Positions 49,973-59,194 of a stretch of 64,000 nt of DNA are shown here, in pieces. The DNA is taken from the NCBI RefSeq assembly GCF_900107535.1, contig NZ_FNRA01000016.1:25286-89285 (forward strand), given 5' to 3'. This stretch comes from Pedobacter hartonius. Its GTDB lineage: Bacteria; Bacteroidota; Bacteroidia; Sphingobacteriales; Sphingobacteriaceae. The notes below the pieces were generated by a model. That model did no database searches. It was not told where the DNA came from and was given only the letters and a program-made list of their open reading frames with translations. The position numbers and the translations under genes were made by a program. The number at the start of each line of letters is the position of its first letter. Position 1 is the stretch's first letter.

Positions 49973-50779
49973 TTATTCGGACAGTGTAAAATCATCTGCA
50001 TCTTTCAGGAAAGGGAAGCTCTGCCTTATCTTCACCATCTCTTCATAATTGATACTAAAGGTATAAAGGTCTTCGTCCTCAGGTTTGTAATATACCGTAT
50101 TGCCATAGGCATCGATGCACATGGAGTGGCCGCTGTGATAAAGCTCGTTGCCGTCATGGCCTACCCGGTTCACAGCGATCACATAACTCTGGTTCTCTAT
50201 CGCCCGTGCAGGGATCAATGCTTTCCAATGGGATATCCGTTTGTCCGGCCAGCTGGCAATGATCAGTAAGATATCATAGGCAGCATCATGGTTACGCAGG
50301 TATACAGGGAACCTGAGATCATAACAGATTGCCAGCCTGATCTTCCAGCCTTTCAGATCTACGATCACTTCTTCGTGTCCTGCTGTATAAGTCTTATCTT
50401 CTTCGCCCATCCCAAAGAGATGCCTTTTATCATAATACTGGTGTTTTCCGGAGGGAAGCATCCAGATCATCCTGTTAAAGTAGTTATCCTTTTCTTTAAT
50501 GATCAGGCTTCCGGTTACCACACATTCGTATCTGGCAGCAGCCTGTGCCATCCAGGTCATGGTTTTACCATCCATTTCTTCTGCAAGCTCCGCAGCATTC
50601 ATACTGAAGCCGGTATTGAACATTTCGGGAAGCACGATCAGGTCTGTTTTTTCCTTTACCCCCATGGATAAACGCAGGGAAATGTTCTGCAGGTTCTTGT
50701 CAACATTTTCCCAAAATAAATAAGCCTGAAAAATGGTGATTTTGAGATTATTGATATTGAGATAACTAGGACTTTCCAT
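49973..50779 (-). CDS. Omega-amidase (nitrilase superfamily, YafV type)
   Basis: The 268-residue product is a carbon-nitrogen hydrolase. The catalytic triad is Glu52 in Leu-Pro-Glu-Met-Phe-Asn-Thr-Gly-Phe, Lys in Tyr-Asp-Lys-Arg-His near 120 and Cys in Ala-Ile-Cys-Tyr-Asp-Leu-Arg-Phe-Pro near 155. It resembles YafV/Nit2 omega-amidases that hydrolyse alpha-ketoglutaramate and alpha-ketosuccinamate. The gene ends the unit begun by the methionine aminotransferase, whose use of glutamine as amino donor would give alpha-ketoglutaramate, the substrate of this enzyme. Confidence 0.87.
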   Translation of the reverse strand: MESPSYLNINNLKITIFQAYLFWENVDKNLQNISLRLSMGVKEKTDLIVLPEMFNTGFSMNAAELAEEMDGKTMTWMAQAAARYECVVTGSLIIKEKDNYFNRMIWMLPSGKHQYYDKRHLFGMGEEDKTYTAGHEEVIVDLKGWKIRLAICYDLRFPVYLRNHDAAYDILLIIASWPDKRISHWKALIPARAIENQSYVIAVNRVGHDGNELYHSGHSMCIDAYGNTVYYKPEDEDLYTFSINYEEMVKIRQSFPFLKDADDFTLSE

Positions 50780-50808
50780 ATGTTGTTTCGGTAAGGGATA
50801 TGTAAAAA

Positions 50809-51954
50809 CTAAAGTTTCATTAATCTTTCAACGGATTTTTCTAATGTATCTTGCTTCTTCGCAAAACAAAAACGCAGCACGCTGTGGTCTGTATTCCTGG
50901 TGTAGAATGCCGAAACCGGGATAGCGGCAACGCCAAAATCAGTGATCAGGCGCCTGGCAATAACGGTGTCAGGTTCATCACTGAAATGATCATAGGTTAC
51001 GCATTGAAAGTAGGAACCTTTACAAGGTAACATTTTAAACTTCGTCTGGCTGAGAAGGCCACGGAAGAAGTCGCGCTTCTGCTGGAAAAAGTCGGCCAGC
51101 CCCAGGTAAGTGGAAGGATCCTGCAGGTAATTGGCAATGCCGACCTGCATTGGGGTATTTACGCTGAATACATTGAACTGATGGATTTTTCTGAATTCTT
51201 TCATCAGGTTCTCCGGAGCCAGGCAATATCCGGTTTTCCATCCCGTAGCATGCAGCAGCTTTCCGAAAGAAGCGGTAATAAAGCTGCGTTCTTTCAATTC
51301 AGGATATAATGCGATGGACCTGTGTTTTTCCCCGTCAAACACAAGGTGTTCATATACCTCATCGCTGAGGATGAGCACATCGTTATTTTTAAGGAGTTTG
51401 ATGAGTGCCCTGATGTCTTCATCCTGAAGCACCGTTCCTGTTGGGTTATGCGGACTGTTCAGAATGATCATCTTGGTATTCGCGGTAAACAACTTTTTCA
51501 CCATCTCCCAGTCGATCCTATAATCGGGAGGGGCCATTTCGTACGATTTGACCAGGCCGCCGAGCGACCGTATAATCGGTGCGTAGGCGTCATATGCGGG
51601 TTCAAAGATAATGACTTCGTCACCAGGCTGGATACATGCCGTTAAGGCTGTAAATATAGCCTGTGTGCCGCCGGCAGTGATGGTAACCTCTGTATCGGGA
51701 TTGTAATCAGAGCCATATTGGGTGTTGACCTTGCTAGTAACCAGTTCCCTTAAAGCAGGGGTGCCTGTCATGGGCGCATATTGATTATGCCCGCCCTTCA
51801 TTGCTCCTGCAACAAATTCTATCAGCTTAGGATCACAGTCATAGTCAGGAAAACCTTGTGAAAGGTTTATCGCATTGTGTTCCGCCGCTAACTGGGACAT
51901 TACAGAAAAAATATTTGTAAATGTTCCCGGGAGTTTCGAGTTGGTAGCTATCAT
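50809..51954 (-). CDS. Methionine aminotransferase (YbdL-type PLP enzyme)
   Basis: The 381-residue fold-type I aminotransferase shows Ile-Asn-Leu-Ser-Gln-Gly-Phe-Pro-Asp near 29-37, Asn-Ser-Pro-His-Asn-Pro-Thr-Gly near 165-172, Ser-Asp-Glu-Val-Tyr-Glu-His near 196-202 and the Schiff-base Lys in Ser-Phe-Gly-Lys-Leu-Leu-His-Ala-Thr-Gly-Trp near 229-239. YbdL is a methionine aminotransferase related to glutamine transaminase K/kynurenine aminotransferase. It is 30 bp upstream of the omega-amidase on the same strand, so the two probably form a salvage pair. A role on kynurenine is possible but unproven. Confidence 0.9.
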   Translation of the reverse strand: MIATNSKLPGTFTNIFSVMSQLAAEHNAINLSQGFPDYDCDPKLIEFVAGAMKGGHNQYAPMTGTPALRELVTSKVNTQYGSDYNPDTEVTITAGGTQAIFTALTACIQPGDEVIIFEPAYDAYAPIIRSLGGLVKSYEMAPPDYRIDWEMVKKLFTANTKMIILNSPHNPTGTVLQDEDIRALIKLLKNNDVLILSDEVYEHLVFDGEKHRSIALYPELKERSFITASFGKLLHATGWKTGYCLAPENLMKEFRKIHQFNVFSVNTPMQVGIANYLQDPSTYLGLADFFQQKRDFFRGLLSQTKFKMLPCKGSYFQCVTYDHFSDEPDTVIARRLITDFGVAAIPVSAFYTRNTDHSVLRFCFAKKQDTLEKSVERLMKL

Positions 51955-52019
51955 GTAAATACGAAATTATAAAATATTTCCTATCGGATATTACGATTTA
52001 TTTAATAATTTCATGGACT

Positions 52020-52790
52020 ATGACTTTTAAAACAAAAGAGAGCAGGCTGCTGCTCGTTTTAGGAACCTTCTTTGTGGCTAATGCCATTCTTTCAGAATTT
52101 ATCGGAGTAAAAATATTTAGTGTGGAAGGTACGCTGGGAATCAAACATTTTGATATCAATCTGCTTGGGGTTCCCAACTTATCATTTAACATGTCGGCCG
52201 GAGTGCTGACCTGGCCTATTATTTTTATCATGACAGACATTATCAATGAATATTTTGGCGTAAGACAGGTACGCTTCCTTTCTATATTGACTTCTGCATT
52301 AATTGCCTACGCTTTCCTTGCCATCTGGGGGGCAATGCATCTTAATGCGTCCGACTTCTGGATCCATCAAAATATAAACGGAGAAGACTTGAATATGAAT
52401 AACGCGTTTTCGGGAATTTTTGGTCAGGGAATGTGGATCATTGTCGGATCGATCGTTGCATTTCTGGTGGGGCAGATTGCCGATGTCCTCATCTTTCACC
52501 GGATCAAGAAGATCACCGGTGAGCGGGCGTTATGGCTCAGGTCTACTGGCTCTACACTGGTATCACAGCTGATTGATAGTTTTGTGGTTATTTTTATTGC
52601 ATTTTATTTAAACCCTCAATACCATTGGAGCTGGCAGATGGTGGCTGCTATAGGGTTGGTGAATTATACTTATAAGTTTTTGGTGGCTATACTGATGACG
52701 CCGGTATTATATATTGTGCATGGTATTATTGACCGCTACCTGGGGAAAGATCTCGCCGGCAGAATGATCAAAATGGCAGGAAGGGGATAA
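52020..52790 (+). CDS. yhhQ: Queuosine precursor transporter (YhhQ/COG1738 family)
   Basis: The 256-residue membrane protein has about six to seven hydrophobic segments and the YhhQ signature around Thr-Asp-Ile-Ile-Asn-Glu-Tyr-Phe-Gly near residues 71-79, with Asn and Glu residues conserved in transporters of preQ0/preQ1 or queuine. The Arg-Ser-Thr-Gly-Ser-Thr motif near 177 and Gln-Leu-Ile-Asp-Ser near 187 also fit. It is a single gene facing away from the methionine aminotransferase and complements queE at 43 kb in queuosine supply. Confidence 0.9.
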   Translation: MTFKTKESRLLLVLGTFFVANAILSEFIGVKIFSVEGTLGIKHFDINLLGVPNLSFNMSAGVLTWPIIFIMTDIINEYFGVRQVRFLSILTSALIAYAFLAIWGAMHLNASDFWIHQNINGEDLNMNNAFSGIFGQGMWIIVGSIVAFLVGQIADVLIFHRIKKITGERALWLRSTGSTLVSQLIDSFVVIFIAFYLNPQYHWSWQMVAAIGLVNYTYKFLVAILMTPVLYIVHGIIDRYLGKDLAGRMIKMAGRG

Positions 52791-52926
52791 TAAACTCATT
52801 TTCCACAATTTATTTTAAAACATTGTTTGATAGTATTTTGTTATGAAATTGAAGGATATTTTGTTAACTTTTCTATTGTAATTGTTCTACAAAAGCCGAA
52901 AGTCCATAAAGTTTAAACCTGACATT

Positions 52927-53169
52927 ATGAAAACCCTGACTTTTTGTTTCGACCACCCGGTAGCAGTAAAAGTTTTTTTTAACTGTGTGTCGAACCCGGA
53001 GATTAAGCATGAGATAAAATTCCTGCGTAGTAACGAGGATGGTTCTTTGGTGATTCCGGTGGAGGATATACCCGGTGGGTCATGGAAAGTGCTGCTGGAA
53101 TGGAATTATGAGGGCAGGGACTTTTGTATGGAGCGGAATATTAAAATTCCGGGAGCTATATTAAGTTAG
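52927..53169 (+). CDS. Small hypothetical protein, possibly FixH-like beta-sandwich
   Basis: The 80-residue product starts at an in-frame ATG; a longer frame upstream begins in a non-coding-looking leader. It reads as a small beta domain with Ser-Trp-Lys-Val-Leu-Leu-Glu-Trp-Asn-Tyr-Glu-Gly-Arg-Asp-Phe near 50-64. The segment vaguely resembles the last strands of FixH-like proteins but is too short to assign. No signal peptide is seen. Function unknown. Confidence 0.5.
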   Translation: MKTLTFCFDHPVAVKVFFNCVSNPEIKHEIKFLRSNEDGSLVIPVEDIPGGSWKVLLEWNYEGRDFCMERNIKIPGAILS

Positions 53170-53375
53170 CGGCTGACAGCGGACAAAATTTCATACACCA
53201 CTGTACAACACGGCAGACATGACCATTGAGACCTTCGAAAAAAATTTTTTAGTTTAAACCTTTCACCTTAAGTTAACGGATTTAAACGCCGGTATTTTGT
53301 CATCTGTCGTTCACATTCGAAAAAACATCAAAATAATCTGCTTTTTTACGGATTCCTTACAAAATATAGCAAAAA

Positions 53376-53399
53376 AAAGGTACGGTTTTTGTACCTTTG
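53376..53399 (+). promoter_or_regulatory. RRM-gene promoter (-7 box inside a small inverted repeat)
   Basis: TACCTTTG at 53392-53399 matches TAnnTTTG and lies 20 nt before the ATG. An 8-bp inverted repeat (53376-53383 with 53391-53398) overlaps the box. Confidence 0.45.
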
Positions 53400-53419
53400 A
53401 GGAAAATTTTTAGACATTA

Positions 53420-53734
53420 ATGAAGATATTTATTACAGGCCTTCCTTTAGAAGTAGGGGAAGATGAATTAACAGCCGTGTTCGGCGATTTCGGTCAGGTA
53501 AAATCACTTAGGATTATCAAAGATCGTGAAACTGGTCAGAGTCGTGGTTTTGGTTTCGTAGAGATGCCAGTTGACGAGGAGGCTAAAGAAGCGATCAAGA
53601 GAATGAACGGTGGTGACTACAATGGTAACCGGATCAAAGTTGCTGAAGCACAGGAGAAACCTGGTACTGGTGGCGGAAACGCTGGTGGTGGTGGTTTCAA
53701 ACGCAACAATAACAACAGGGAAAGAAGCTATTAA
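53420..53734 (+). CDS. RRM-domain RNA-binding protein
   Basis: The 104-residue product is a single RNA-recognition motif with RNP2 Ile-Phe-Ile-Thr-Gly-Leu at residues 3-8 and RNP1 Arg-Gly-Phe-Gly-Phe-Val-Glu-Met at about 42-49, followed by a Gly/Asn-rich, basic tail (about 78-104). This matches Bacteroidota RRM proteins that bind single-stranded RNA and influence gene expression. The 250-bp leader region upstream holds a -7 box, but no other gene. Confidence 0.92.
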   Translation: MKIFITGLPLEVGEDELTAVFGDFGQVKSLRIIKDRETGQSRGFGFVEMPVDEEAKEAIKRMNGGDYNGNRIKVAEAQEKPGTGGGNAGGGGFKRNNNNRERSY

Positions 53735-53855
53735 TTAGCTTTTTTCTATGGACTGAATTTTCTATCATCACATAGAGAACAAGGGATTATTTAATAAAAA
53801 ATTCCTTGTTCTTAATCATCATTCTGATGGTATAATTGAACTATAGCTAGTTTTT

Positions 53856-54554
53856 ATGCTGAAAAAATTTCCGGTGTTCAAACTTGCCTATGCATTGATA
53901 TTTGTATTGGTGCTGGCAGCCGAATATTGGCATTGGACAAGGTTAAACTTTGCAGTTAAGCCTGCAATTGCATTGGTGTTGCTCACATTTTTGTGTTTAT
54001 CGACAACGCTTAAGGGGCGGTTTCATCAAAGACTATTTACAGGACTTGTTTTTGCGTTAACAGGAGATACCCTGCTGATGCTTTGCAACTATAATCCATC
54101 CTATTTCCTTTATGGGCTTATTGCCTTTCTGATCTGCCACGTATTTTACATCAGTGCCTTTTACCTTGATTTCCTGTCTGCAAAGGAACTAGATAAAAAA
54201 GGAGCGAGGATTGCCATTGGCAGTTGTGCCGTGGTCTTTACAGCATTCTATTTTTATCTCAGGCCTCATTTGCCTTTGCTAAAACTACCGGTGCTGATTT
54301 GTGTATTTACAGGAGCCCTGATGGTAATGATGGCTGCTTTTAGAAATCAGCGGGTAAATTCACTGAGCTTCAAATTGGTTCTTACAGGTGTGCTCTTCTT
54401 TATTCTGGCAGACGCGCTGATGGCGCAGGTACATTTTATCAAACCTTTTATTCATGCTGATCTGCTGATCAGCGCAGTTTATATGATTGCCCAATGCCTT
54501 ATTATCACGGGCGGGGTGGAGAGAAAACTGATACATACTCAAACAGCAGTTTAA
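53856..54554 (+). CDS. Lysoplasmalogenase family membrane protein (YhhN)
   Basis: The 232-residue product has about eight hydrophobic helices and the YhhN/TMEM86 family pattern: Lys-Pro near 35, Gly-Asp-Thr-Leu-Leu-Met near 72-77 and Ile-Cys-His-Val-Phe-Tyr-Ile near 96-102, with a late Ala-Asp-Ala-Leu-Met. Eukaryotic members hydrolyse the vinyl-ether bond of lysoplasmalogen; bacterial substrates are not settled. It is a single gene convergent with the topA unit. Confidence 0.83.
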   Translation: MLKKFPVFKLAYALIFVLVLAAEYWHWTRLNFAVKPAIALVLLTFLCLSTTLKGRFHQRLFTGLVFALTGDTLLMLCNYNPSYFLYGLIAFLICHVFYISAFYLDFLSAKELDKKGARIAIGSCAVVFTAFYFYLRPHLPLLKLPVLICVFTGALMVMMAAFRNQRVNSLSFKLVLTGVLFFILADALMAQVHFIKPFIHADLLISAVYMIAQCLIITGGVERKLIHTQTAV

Positions 54555-54556
54555 TA

Positions 54557-54961
54557 CTATTTGATCATTACCCCCGGTTTATTAACCAGTGGTATTCTGA
54601 TCATGTTATCATCCACAATGCTTTCCGGTAAAAAGATAAATTTCTTGTCATATATAGTGCCATTGATATAATAGCTTAACCAATATTCATTGGTTAAGCC
54701 AAATACTTCTGTATCGATCGCTTCTACACCTTTAAAGGAATTTGCGGGAATATCACCCAGAAAATGACGCAGTACAGAGGTTTTTACTATTCTGCCATCT
54801 TTTTCACCGTATCCTTTAGAACTGATCAGTACATTGTCGATTTGTATATTTTTCAGATTCAGCAGGTAAACGGTCCAGTTCTTTACCTCTGGTGTTTCAC
54901 TCATAAGTACCACTGCCATGGCCATGTCTTCTACAATATTTTCAGGCAGATCCTTCTTCAT
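54557..54961 (-). CDS. Conserved hypothetical protein coupled to topA
   Basis: The 134-residue product is not recognised. It has no signal peptide or membrane segment and reads as an alpha-helical start followed by beta strands, ending in a Pro-Leu-Val-Asn-Lys-Pro-Gly strand. Its ATG lies 3 nt after the topA stop codon, so the two are probably translated from one message. No function is proposed. Confidence 0.7.
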   Translation of the reverse strand: MKKDLPENIVEDMAMAVVLMSETPEVKNWTVYLLNLKNIQIDNVLISSKGYGEKDGRIVKTSVLRHFLGDIPANSFKGVEAIDTEVFGLTNEYWLSYYINGTIYDKKFIFLPESIVDDNMIRIPLVNKPGVMIK

Positions 54962-54964
54962 AGT

Positions 54965-57562
54965 TTATTTCTTTTTGGCTACGGCCTTCTTTTTCGCAGG
55001 TGCTTTTTTGGCAGGTGCTTTAGTGGCCGCAACTTTCGTACCATTGGCGGCCTTTTTCTTAGTTTTTGGCTCGAAGGCATTTGGTACCTGTTCTACAATT
55101 AATTTTTTAACTTCATCAAGAGAAAGTACCGCAAGTTCTTCAGGTGTATACTTCTCATTGGTAGCAGGGTTTCTGCCCAGTTTCAGCATATCTTTGCCAA
55201 AACGGATGAATGCTCCCCATCTGCCGTTTTCGATAGCGACCTTATCATCTGGCCATTGCTGGATAAAACGGTTGGATTCTTTTTCTACTTTTTTAGCGAT
55301 CAGCTCCCTGATGTCATTGTCAGAAAGGGTATCAAAATTGTATGCTTTTGGCACGTTGATAAACAGGTCGTTCCACTTGATAAAAGGTCCGAAGCGGCCT
55401 GTGCCTTTAGTTACAGGTAATCCATCATAGTGCGCCACAGGAGCATCAGCAGTGATCTTTTCACTGATGATCGCCTCCGCACGGGGCTGGTCTACCGTAA
55501 GAGGGTCTTCGTTTTTAGGAATAGAAATATAGGTTTCTCCCCATTTCACATAAGGTCCGAAGCGGCCTACGCCAACAGAAACTTCTTTGTCTCTGTAGTT
55601 GTCCAGATGGAAAGGCAGCCTGAATTGCTCCAGTGCATCTTCCAGTGTGACGGTGCCTACTGACTGAGATTTCATCAGGCTCGCGTATTTTGGTTTTTCT
55701 TCGTCATCCACCTGACCAATCTGTACCAGCGGGCCGAACTTGCCAACCTTAGCATAAACATTTCTTCCGCTGACAGGGTCTACACCTAAAAGGCGTTCCC
55801 CGTTTGCCCTGTCTGCCGTTTCAGTAGTGACTTCTACTTCTTTATGGAATGGAGTATAAAACGCATGCAGCATTTTAGTCCAGTTCTGCAGGCCCTGGGC
55901 GATCTCATCAAATTCTTTCTCTACGTTAGCCGTAAAGTTAAAATCTACGATTCCTTTAAAATGTTCAACCAGGAAGTCATTTACTACCTCACCAATATCA
56001 GTAGGGAATAGTTTTGCCTTTTCGGCTCCGGTGATCTCGGTTTTTATGGCTTTGGTAACTTTGCCTTCCTCCAGTATGATCGACCCGAAAGAGCGGTTAC
56101 GGCCGTCACGGTCTTCCTTTACCACATAACCACGGTTCTGTATCGTGGAAATGGTTGGTGCGTAGGTAGAGGGACGTCCAATTCCCAGTTCTTCCAGCTT
56201 TTTCACCAGGCTTGCTTCTGTGTATCTTGCAGGCGGGCGGGAGAAACGCTCGGTAGCGTTCATCACCCGAAGTAAAAGCTCCTGGCCGTTGCTTAACGGA
56301 GGAAGAATATTTTCGTTATCGCTTTCTTCAGATTCTTCATCATCGCTTGATTCCAGGTATACTTTCAGGAACCCGTCGAATTTCATTACCTCTCCTTCAG
56401 CCACCAGATGTTCTGCACGGGTACTTACTGCAATATGGGCAGTTGTCTTTTCAAACAGTGCTTCGCTCATTTGCGATGCAATGGCACGTTTCCAGATCAG
56501 CTCATACAGGCGTTGCTCCGAACTATCTCCTGTGACAGTATGCTGATCAAAGTAAGTAGGGCGGATGGCCTCATGGGCCTCCTGCGCCCCCGCGGATTTA
56601 GTTTTATAGGTTCTTGGCTGATGGTATTTTTGTCCGTAGGCAGAATTGATCTCATTTGCAGCTGCTGTAAGTGCGGTTTCAGATAAATTTACTGAGTCTG
56701 TCCTCATGTAAGTGATCTTTCCACTTTCATATAAACGCTGTGCTACCTGCATTGTCCTTGAAACCGGAAATCCCAGTTTTCGGGAAGCTTCCTGCTGTAG
56801 GGTAGAGGTTGTGAATGGGGCTGCAGGATTACGTTTGGCAGGTTTAGTTTCCAGGCTGCTGATCTTAAAACTGGCATTGATACAGTCATTAAGGAATTTC
56901 TCAGCATCTGCTTCCTGCTCAAAACGCTGTGGCAGTTCTGCTTTAACCAGCTCCCTGCCTTTACCGGTGGCAAATTTGGCAGTGATCTTAAAAGCGGCAG
57001 CAGCATTGAATTTATTTACTTCACGTTCCCTGTCAACGATTAACCTTACGGCTACCGACTGTACGCGGCCTGCTGAAAGGGAAGGTTTAACTTTCTTCCA
57101 TAAGACAGGTGAAAGTTCAAAGCCCACCAGGCGGTCCAGTACACGTCTTGCTTGTTGTGCATTTACCAGGTTATAATCAATTGTTCTCGGAGATGCTATA
57201 GCCTTTAATATGGCAGGCTTGGTAATCTCATGAAAAACAATACGTTTGGTTTTATTCTCTTTTAATCCCAGTGTTTCGTAAAGGTGCCATGAAATAGCTT
57301 CTCCTTCACGATCCTCATCGGACGCTAACCATACCATTTCGGCTTCCTTAGCTAATTTTTTAAGTTCTGCTACGACTTGCTTTTTATCAGCAGGCACCTC
57401 ATAGGTTTGGGCAAAGTCATTTGCTGTATCGATTCCCATATCGCCTTTAACCAGGTCACGGATATGCCCGTAACTAGATTTGACAAGGAAATCTTTACCC
57501 AAATACCCTTCTATTGTTTTTGCTTTCGCCGGTGATTCAACTATTAATAAATTTTTGGCCAT
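54965..57562 (-). CDS. topA: DNA topoisomerase I (type IA)
   Basis: The 865-residue enzyme relaxes negative supercoils. The Toprim domain begins Val-Glu-Ser-Pro-Ala-Lys-Ala near 8-14, with Asp-Glu-Asp-Arg-Glu-Gly-Glu near 82-88. The active-site Tyr is about residue 285 in Thr-Tyr-Met-Arg-Thr-Asp-Ser. The C-terminus carries Gly-Arg-Phe-Gly-Pro-type repeats instead of Cys4 zinc fingers and ends in an Ala/Lys-rich tail of about 40 residues. It is 3 nt upstream of a small unknown gene. Confidence 0.95.
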   Translation of the reverse strand: MAKNLLIVESPAKAKTIEGYLGKDFLVKSSYGHIRDLVKGDMGIDTANDFAQTYEVPADKKQVVAELKKLAKEAEMVWLASDEDREGEAISWHLYETLGLKENKTKRIVFHEITKPAILKAIASPRTIDYNLVNAQQARRVLDRLVGFELSPVLWKKVKPSLSAGRVQSVAVRLIVDREREVNKFNAAAAFKITAKFATGKGRELVKAELPQRFEQEADAEKFLNDCINASFKISSLETKPAKRNPAAPFTTSTLQQEASRKLGFPVSRTMQVAQRLYESGKITYMRTDSVNLSETALTAAANEINSAYGQKYHQPRTYKTKSAGAQEAHEAIRPTYFDQHTVTGDSSEQRLYELIWKRAIASQMSEALFEKTTAHIAVSTRAEHLVAEGEVMKFDGFLKVYLESSDDEESEESDNENILPPLSNGQELLLRVMNATERFSRPPARYTEASLVKKLEELGIGRPSTYAPTISTIQNRGYVVKEDRDGRNRSFGSIILEEGKVTKAIKTEITGAEKAKLFPTDIGEVVNDFLVEHFKGIVDFNFTANVEKEFDEIAQGLQNWTKMLHAFYTPFHKEVEVTTETADRANGERLLGVDPVSGRNVYAKVGKFGPLVQIGQVDDEEKPKYASLMKSQSVGTVTLEDALEQFRLPFHLDNYRDKEVSVGVGRFGPYVKWGETYISIPKNEDPLTVDQPRAEAIISEKITADAPVAHYDGLPVTKGTGRFGPFIKWNDLFINVPKAYNFDTLSDNDIRELIAKKVEKESNRFIQQWPDDKVAIENGRWGAFIRFGKDMLKLGRNPATNEKYTPEELAVLSLDEVKKLIVEQVPNAFEPKTKKKAANGTKVAATKAPAKKAPAKKKAVAKKK

Positions 57563-57789
57563 TCAGAACGTTTTTCTGCAAATAAAACTATAAATAAGGC
57601 TATAATCCAAATTCTATCGAGAATAAATATGAAAAAGGGTCATTTGGCCGATAAAAAATATTGACTATTTCTCAAAACCAAACGCACTATTGTACCGGAA
57701 ATTGATGTTGCCGGAATAAGTTTACCGTATTATTATATATGTATAAAATATTTGTACATATATTCGTTTATCATAAAAAAATCAAAACT

Positions 57790-58308
57790 ATGAACCTACT
57801 AGTTATTCTCTTTAGTTTATTATTTACCCCACCATCTCCACCTGCAAGCATCTATGATTTTACCATGAAAACAATTGATGGTAAAGAGGTTAAGCTGTCG
57901 AAATTCAAAGGTAAAAAAATGCTCATCGTGAACACGGCATCGAAATGTGGCTATACTCCACAGTACGAAGACCTGGAAAAATTGCACAAACAATATGGTA
58001 ACGACGTTGTTCTTATCGGCTTCCCGGCAGGTAATTTCGGTGGCCAGGAACTGGCAACGAATACCGAGATCCAGGATTTCTGCAAAAAGAATTTTGGCGT
58101 TACTTTTTTATTGAGCGAAAAGGTAAGTGTGAAAGGAAATGACATTAATCCGATTTTTAAATACCTGACCACTGCAGGCAATCCTGACTTTACAGGTGAT
58201 ATCAATTGGAATTTTGAGAAATTTCTGATCAATGAAAAAGGACAGCTTGTTCACCGTTTTCGTTCTAAAGTGGTACCATTAAGCCCGGAGATCACCAAGA
58301 ACCTGTAA
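57790..58308 (+). CDS. Glutathione/thioredoxin peroxidase (GPx family)
   Basis: The 172-residue product, from the ATG at 57790, has a short hydrophobic N-terminus (export signal or anchor) followed by the GPx fold. The peroxidatic residue is Cys53 in Ala-Ser-Lys-Cys-Gly-Tyr-Thr-Pro-Gln-Tyr, and Gly-Phe-Pro-Ala-Gly-Asn-Phe-Gly-x-Gln-Glu and Trp-Asn-Phe-Glu-Lys-Phe supply the other catalytic Gln, Asn and Trp. The usual Cys-Asn-Gln of the second motif is Ala-Gly-Asn here, so the common resolving cysteine position is altered. It reduces hydroperoxides; a terminator follows. Confidence 0.88.
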   Translation: MNLLVILFSLLFTPPSPPASIYDFTMKTIDGKEVKLSKFKGKKMLIVNTASKCGYTPQYEDLEKLHKQYGNDVVLIGFPAGNFGGQELATNTEIQDFCKKNFGVTFLLSEKVSVKGNDINPIFKYLTTAGNPDFTGDINWNFEKFLINEKGQLVHRFRSKVVPLSPEITKNL

Positions 58309-58349
58309 TCAGGTATGTAGAACGAACGACTGAAACGCGAAGTTCAGTT

Positions 58350-58388
58350 AAAAGGAGAAATTTCATTCAGGAGATTTCTCCTTTTTTT
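58350..58388 (+). terminator. Rho-independent terminator after the GPx gene
   Basis: A 12-bp stem (58350-58361 with 58373-58384) ends in a T-run at 58382-58388. Confidence 0.85.
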
Positions 58389-58435
58389 GGATGCTTTGCC
58401 GGAAATTGAATTAAATTTGCAACTCAATTTCATGT

Positions 58436-59194
58436 ATGCAAAGTTTTGTAAAGGTTTGGGCACTCACACTGGTCTTAGGATCTGGCCTCTTATTTTCCTG
58501 TAGTAAAAGTTACAGGGTAGTAAAGTCGAACCGAACCGAATATGGAATAGCCAGTACTATAGCGGCAGATAGTGCGGTCATCAAAACATATCTTCCCTAT
58601 AAACTAAGGCTTGACTCCCAAATGAATGCTGTAATTGGACATACAGACCTTGCGCTCAGCAAAACATCTGTAGGTGGTGAATCCCTTCTGGGCAACTTTT
58701 TCGCCGATGCTTCTCTCGCTGAAGCAAAAAAAATTGATCCTTCTATAGATTTTGCAATCCCGAGTACAAATGGTGGCATACGTAACGACCTTCCAAATGG
58801 TGCCGTCACACTGTCCAACGTTTTTGAACTGATGCCTTTTGAGAATGAACTGCTGGTTTTTGAACTGAAAGGAAGTGATGTGCAGTCGCTGCTGGAATTT
58901 ATTGCACGTACAGGCGGGCAACCTGTTTCGGGCCTCAGTCTTATAATTAAAGACAGCAAGCCTGTAGAAGTAAAGATCAACGACCAGCCTTTTGATATTA
59001 CAAGAAACTATCATGTACTTACATCAGATTATATTGCTGGTGGTGGCGATAACCTGAATAGTTTTAAGCAACCCGTATCCCGGAAAGTTTTAGGATTGAA
59101 GGTGCGGGATGCATTGATTTTATATATAAAGGAAAAACAGGCCGCTGGTGAAAAGGTCAGCTCAAAATTAGATAGAAGGATCAGTCATGATTAA
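58436..59194 (+). CDS. 5'-nucleotidase C-terminal-domain lipoprotein
   Basis: The 252-residue product has a lipoprotein-like signal with Phe-Ser-Cys near 22 and then only the substrate-binding C-terminal domain of UshA-type 5'-nucleotidases: Gly-Glu-Ser-Leu-Leu-Gly-Asn-Phe near 82-89, Asn-Gly-Gly-Ile-Arg-Asn near 110-115, and Asp-Tyr-Ile-Ala-Gly-Gly-Gly-Asp-Asn near 198-206. The catalytic metallophosphatase domain is absent and is encoded by the next gene, whose start overlaps this stop by 8 nt. The two proteins probably work as a pair. Confidence 0.88.
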   Translation: MQSFVKVWALTLVLGSGLLFSCSKSYRVVKSNRTEYGIASTIAADSAVIKTYLPYKLRLDSQMNAVIGHTDLALSKTSVGGESLLGNFFADASLAEAKKIDPSIDFAIPSTNGGIRNDLPNGAVTLSNVFELMPFENELLVFELKGSDVQSLLEFIARTGGQPVSGLSLIIKDSKPVEVKINDQPFDITRNYHVLTSDYIAGGGDNLNSFKQPVSRKVLGLKVRDALILYIKEKQAAGEKVSSKLDRRISHD

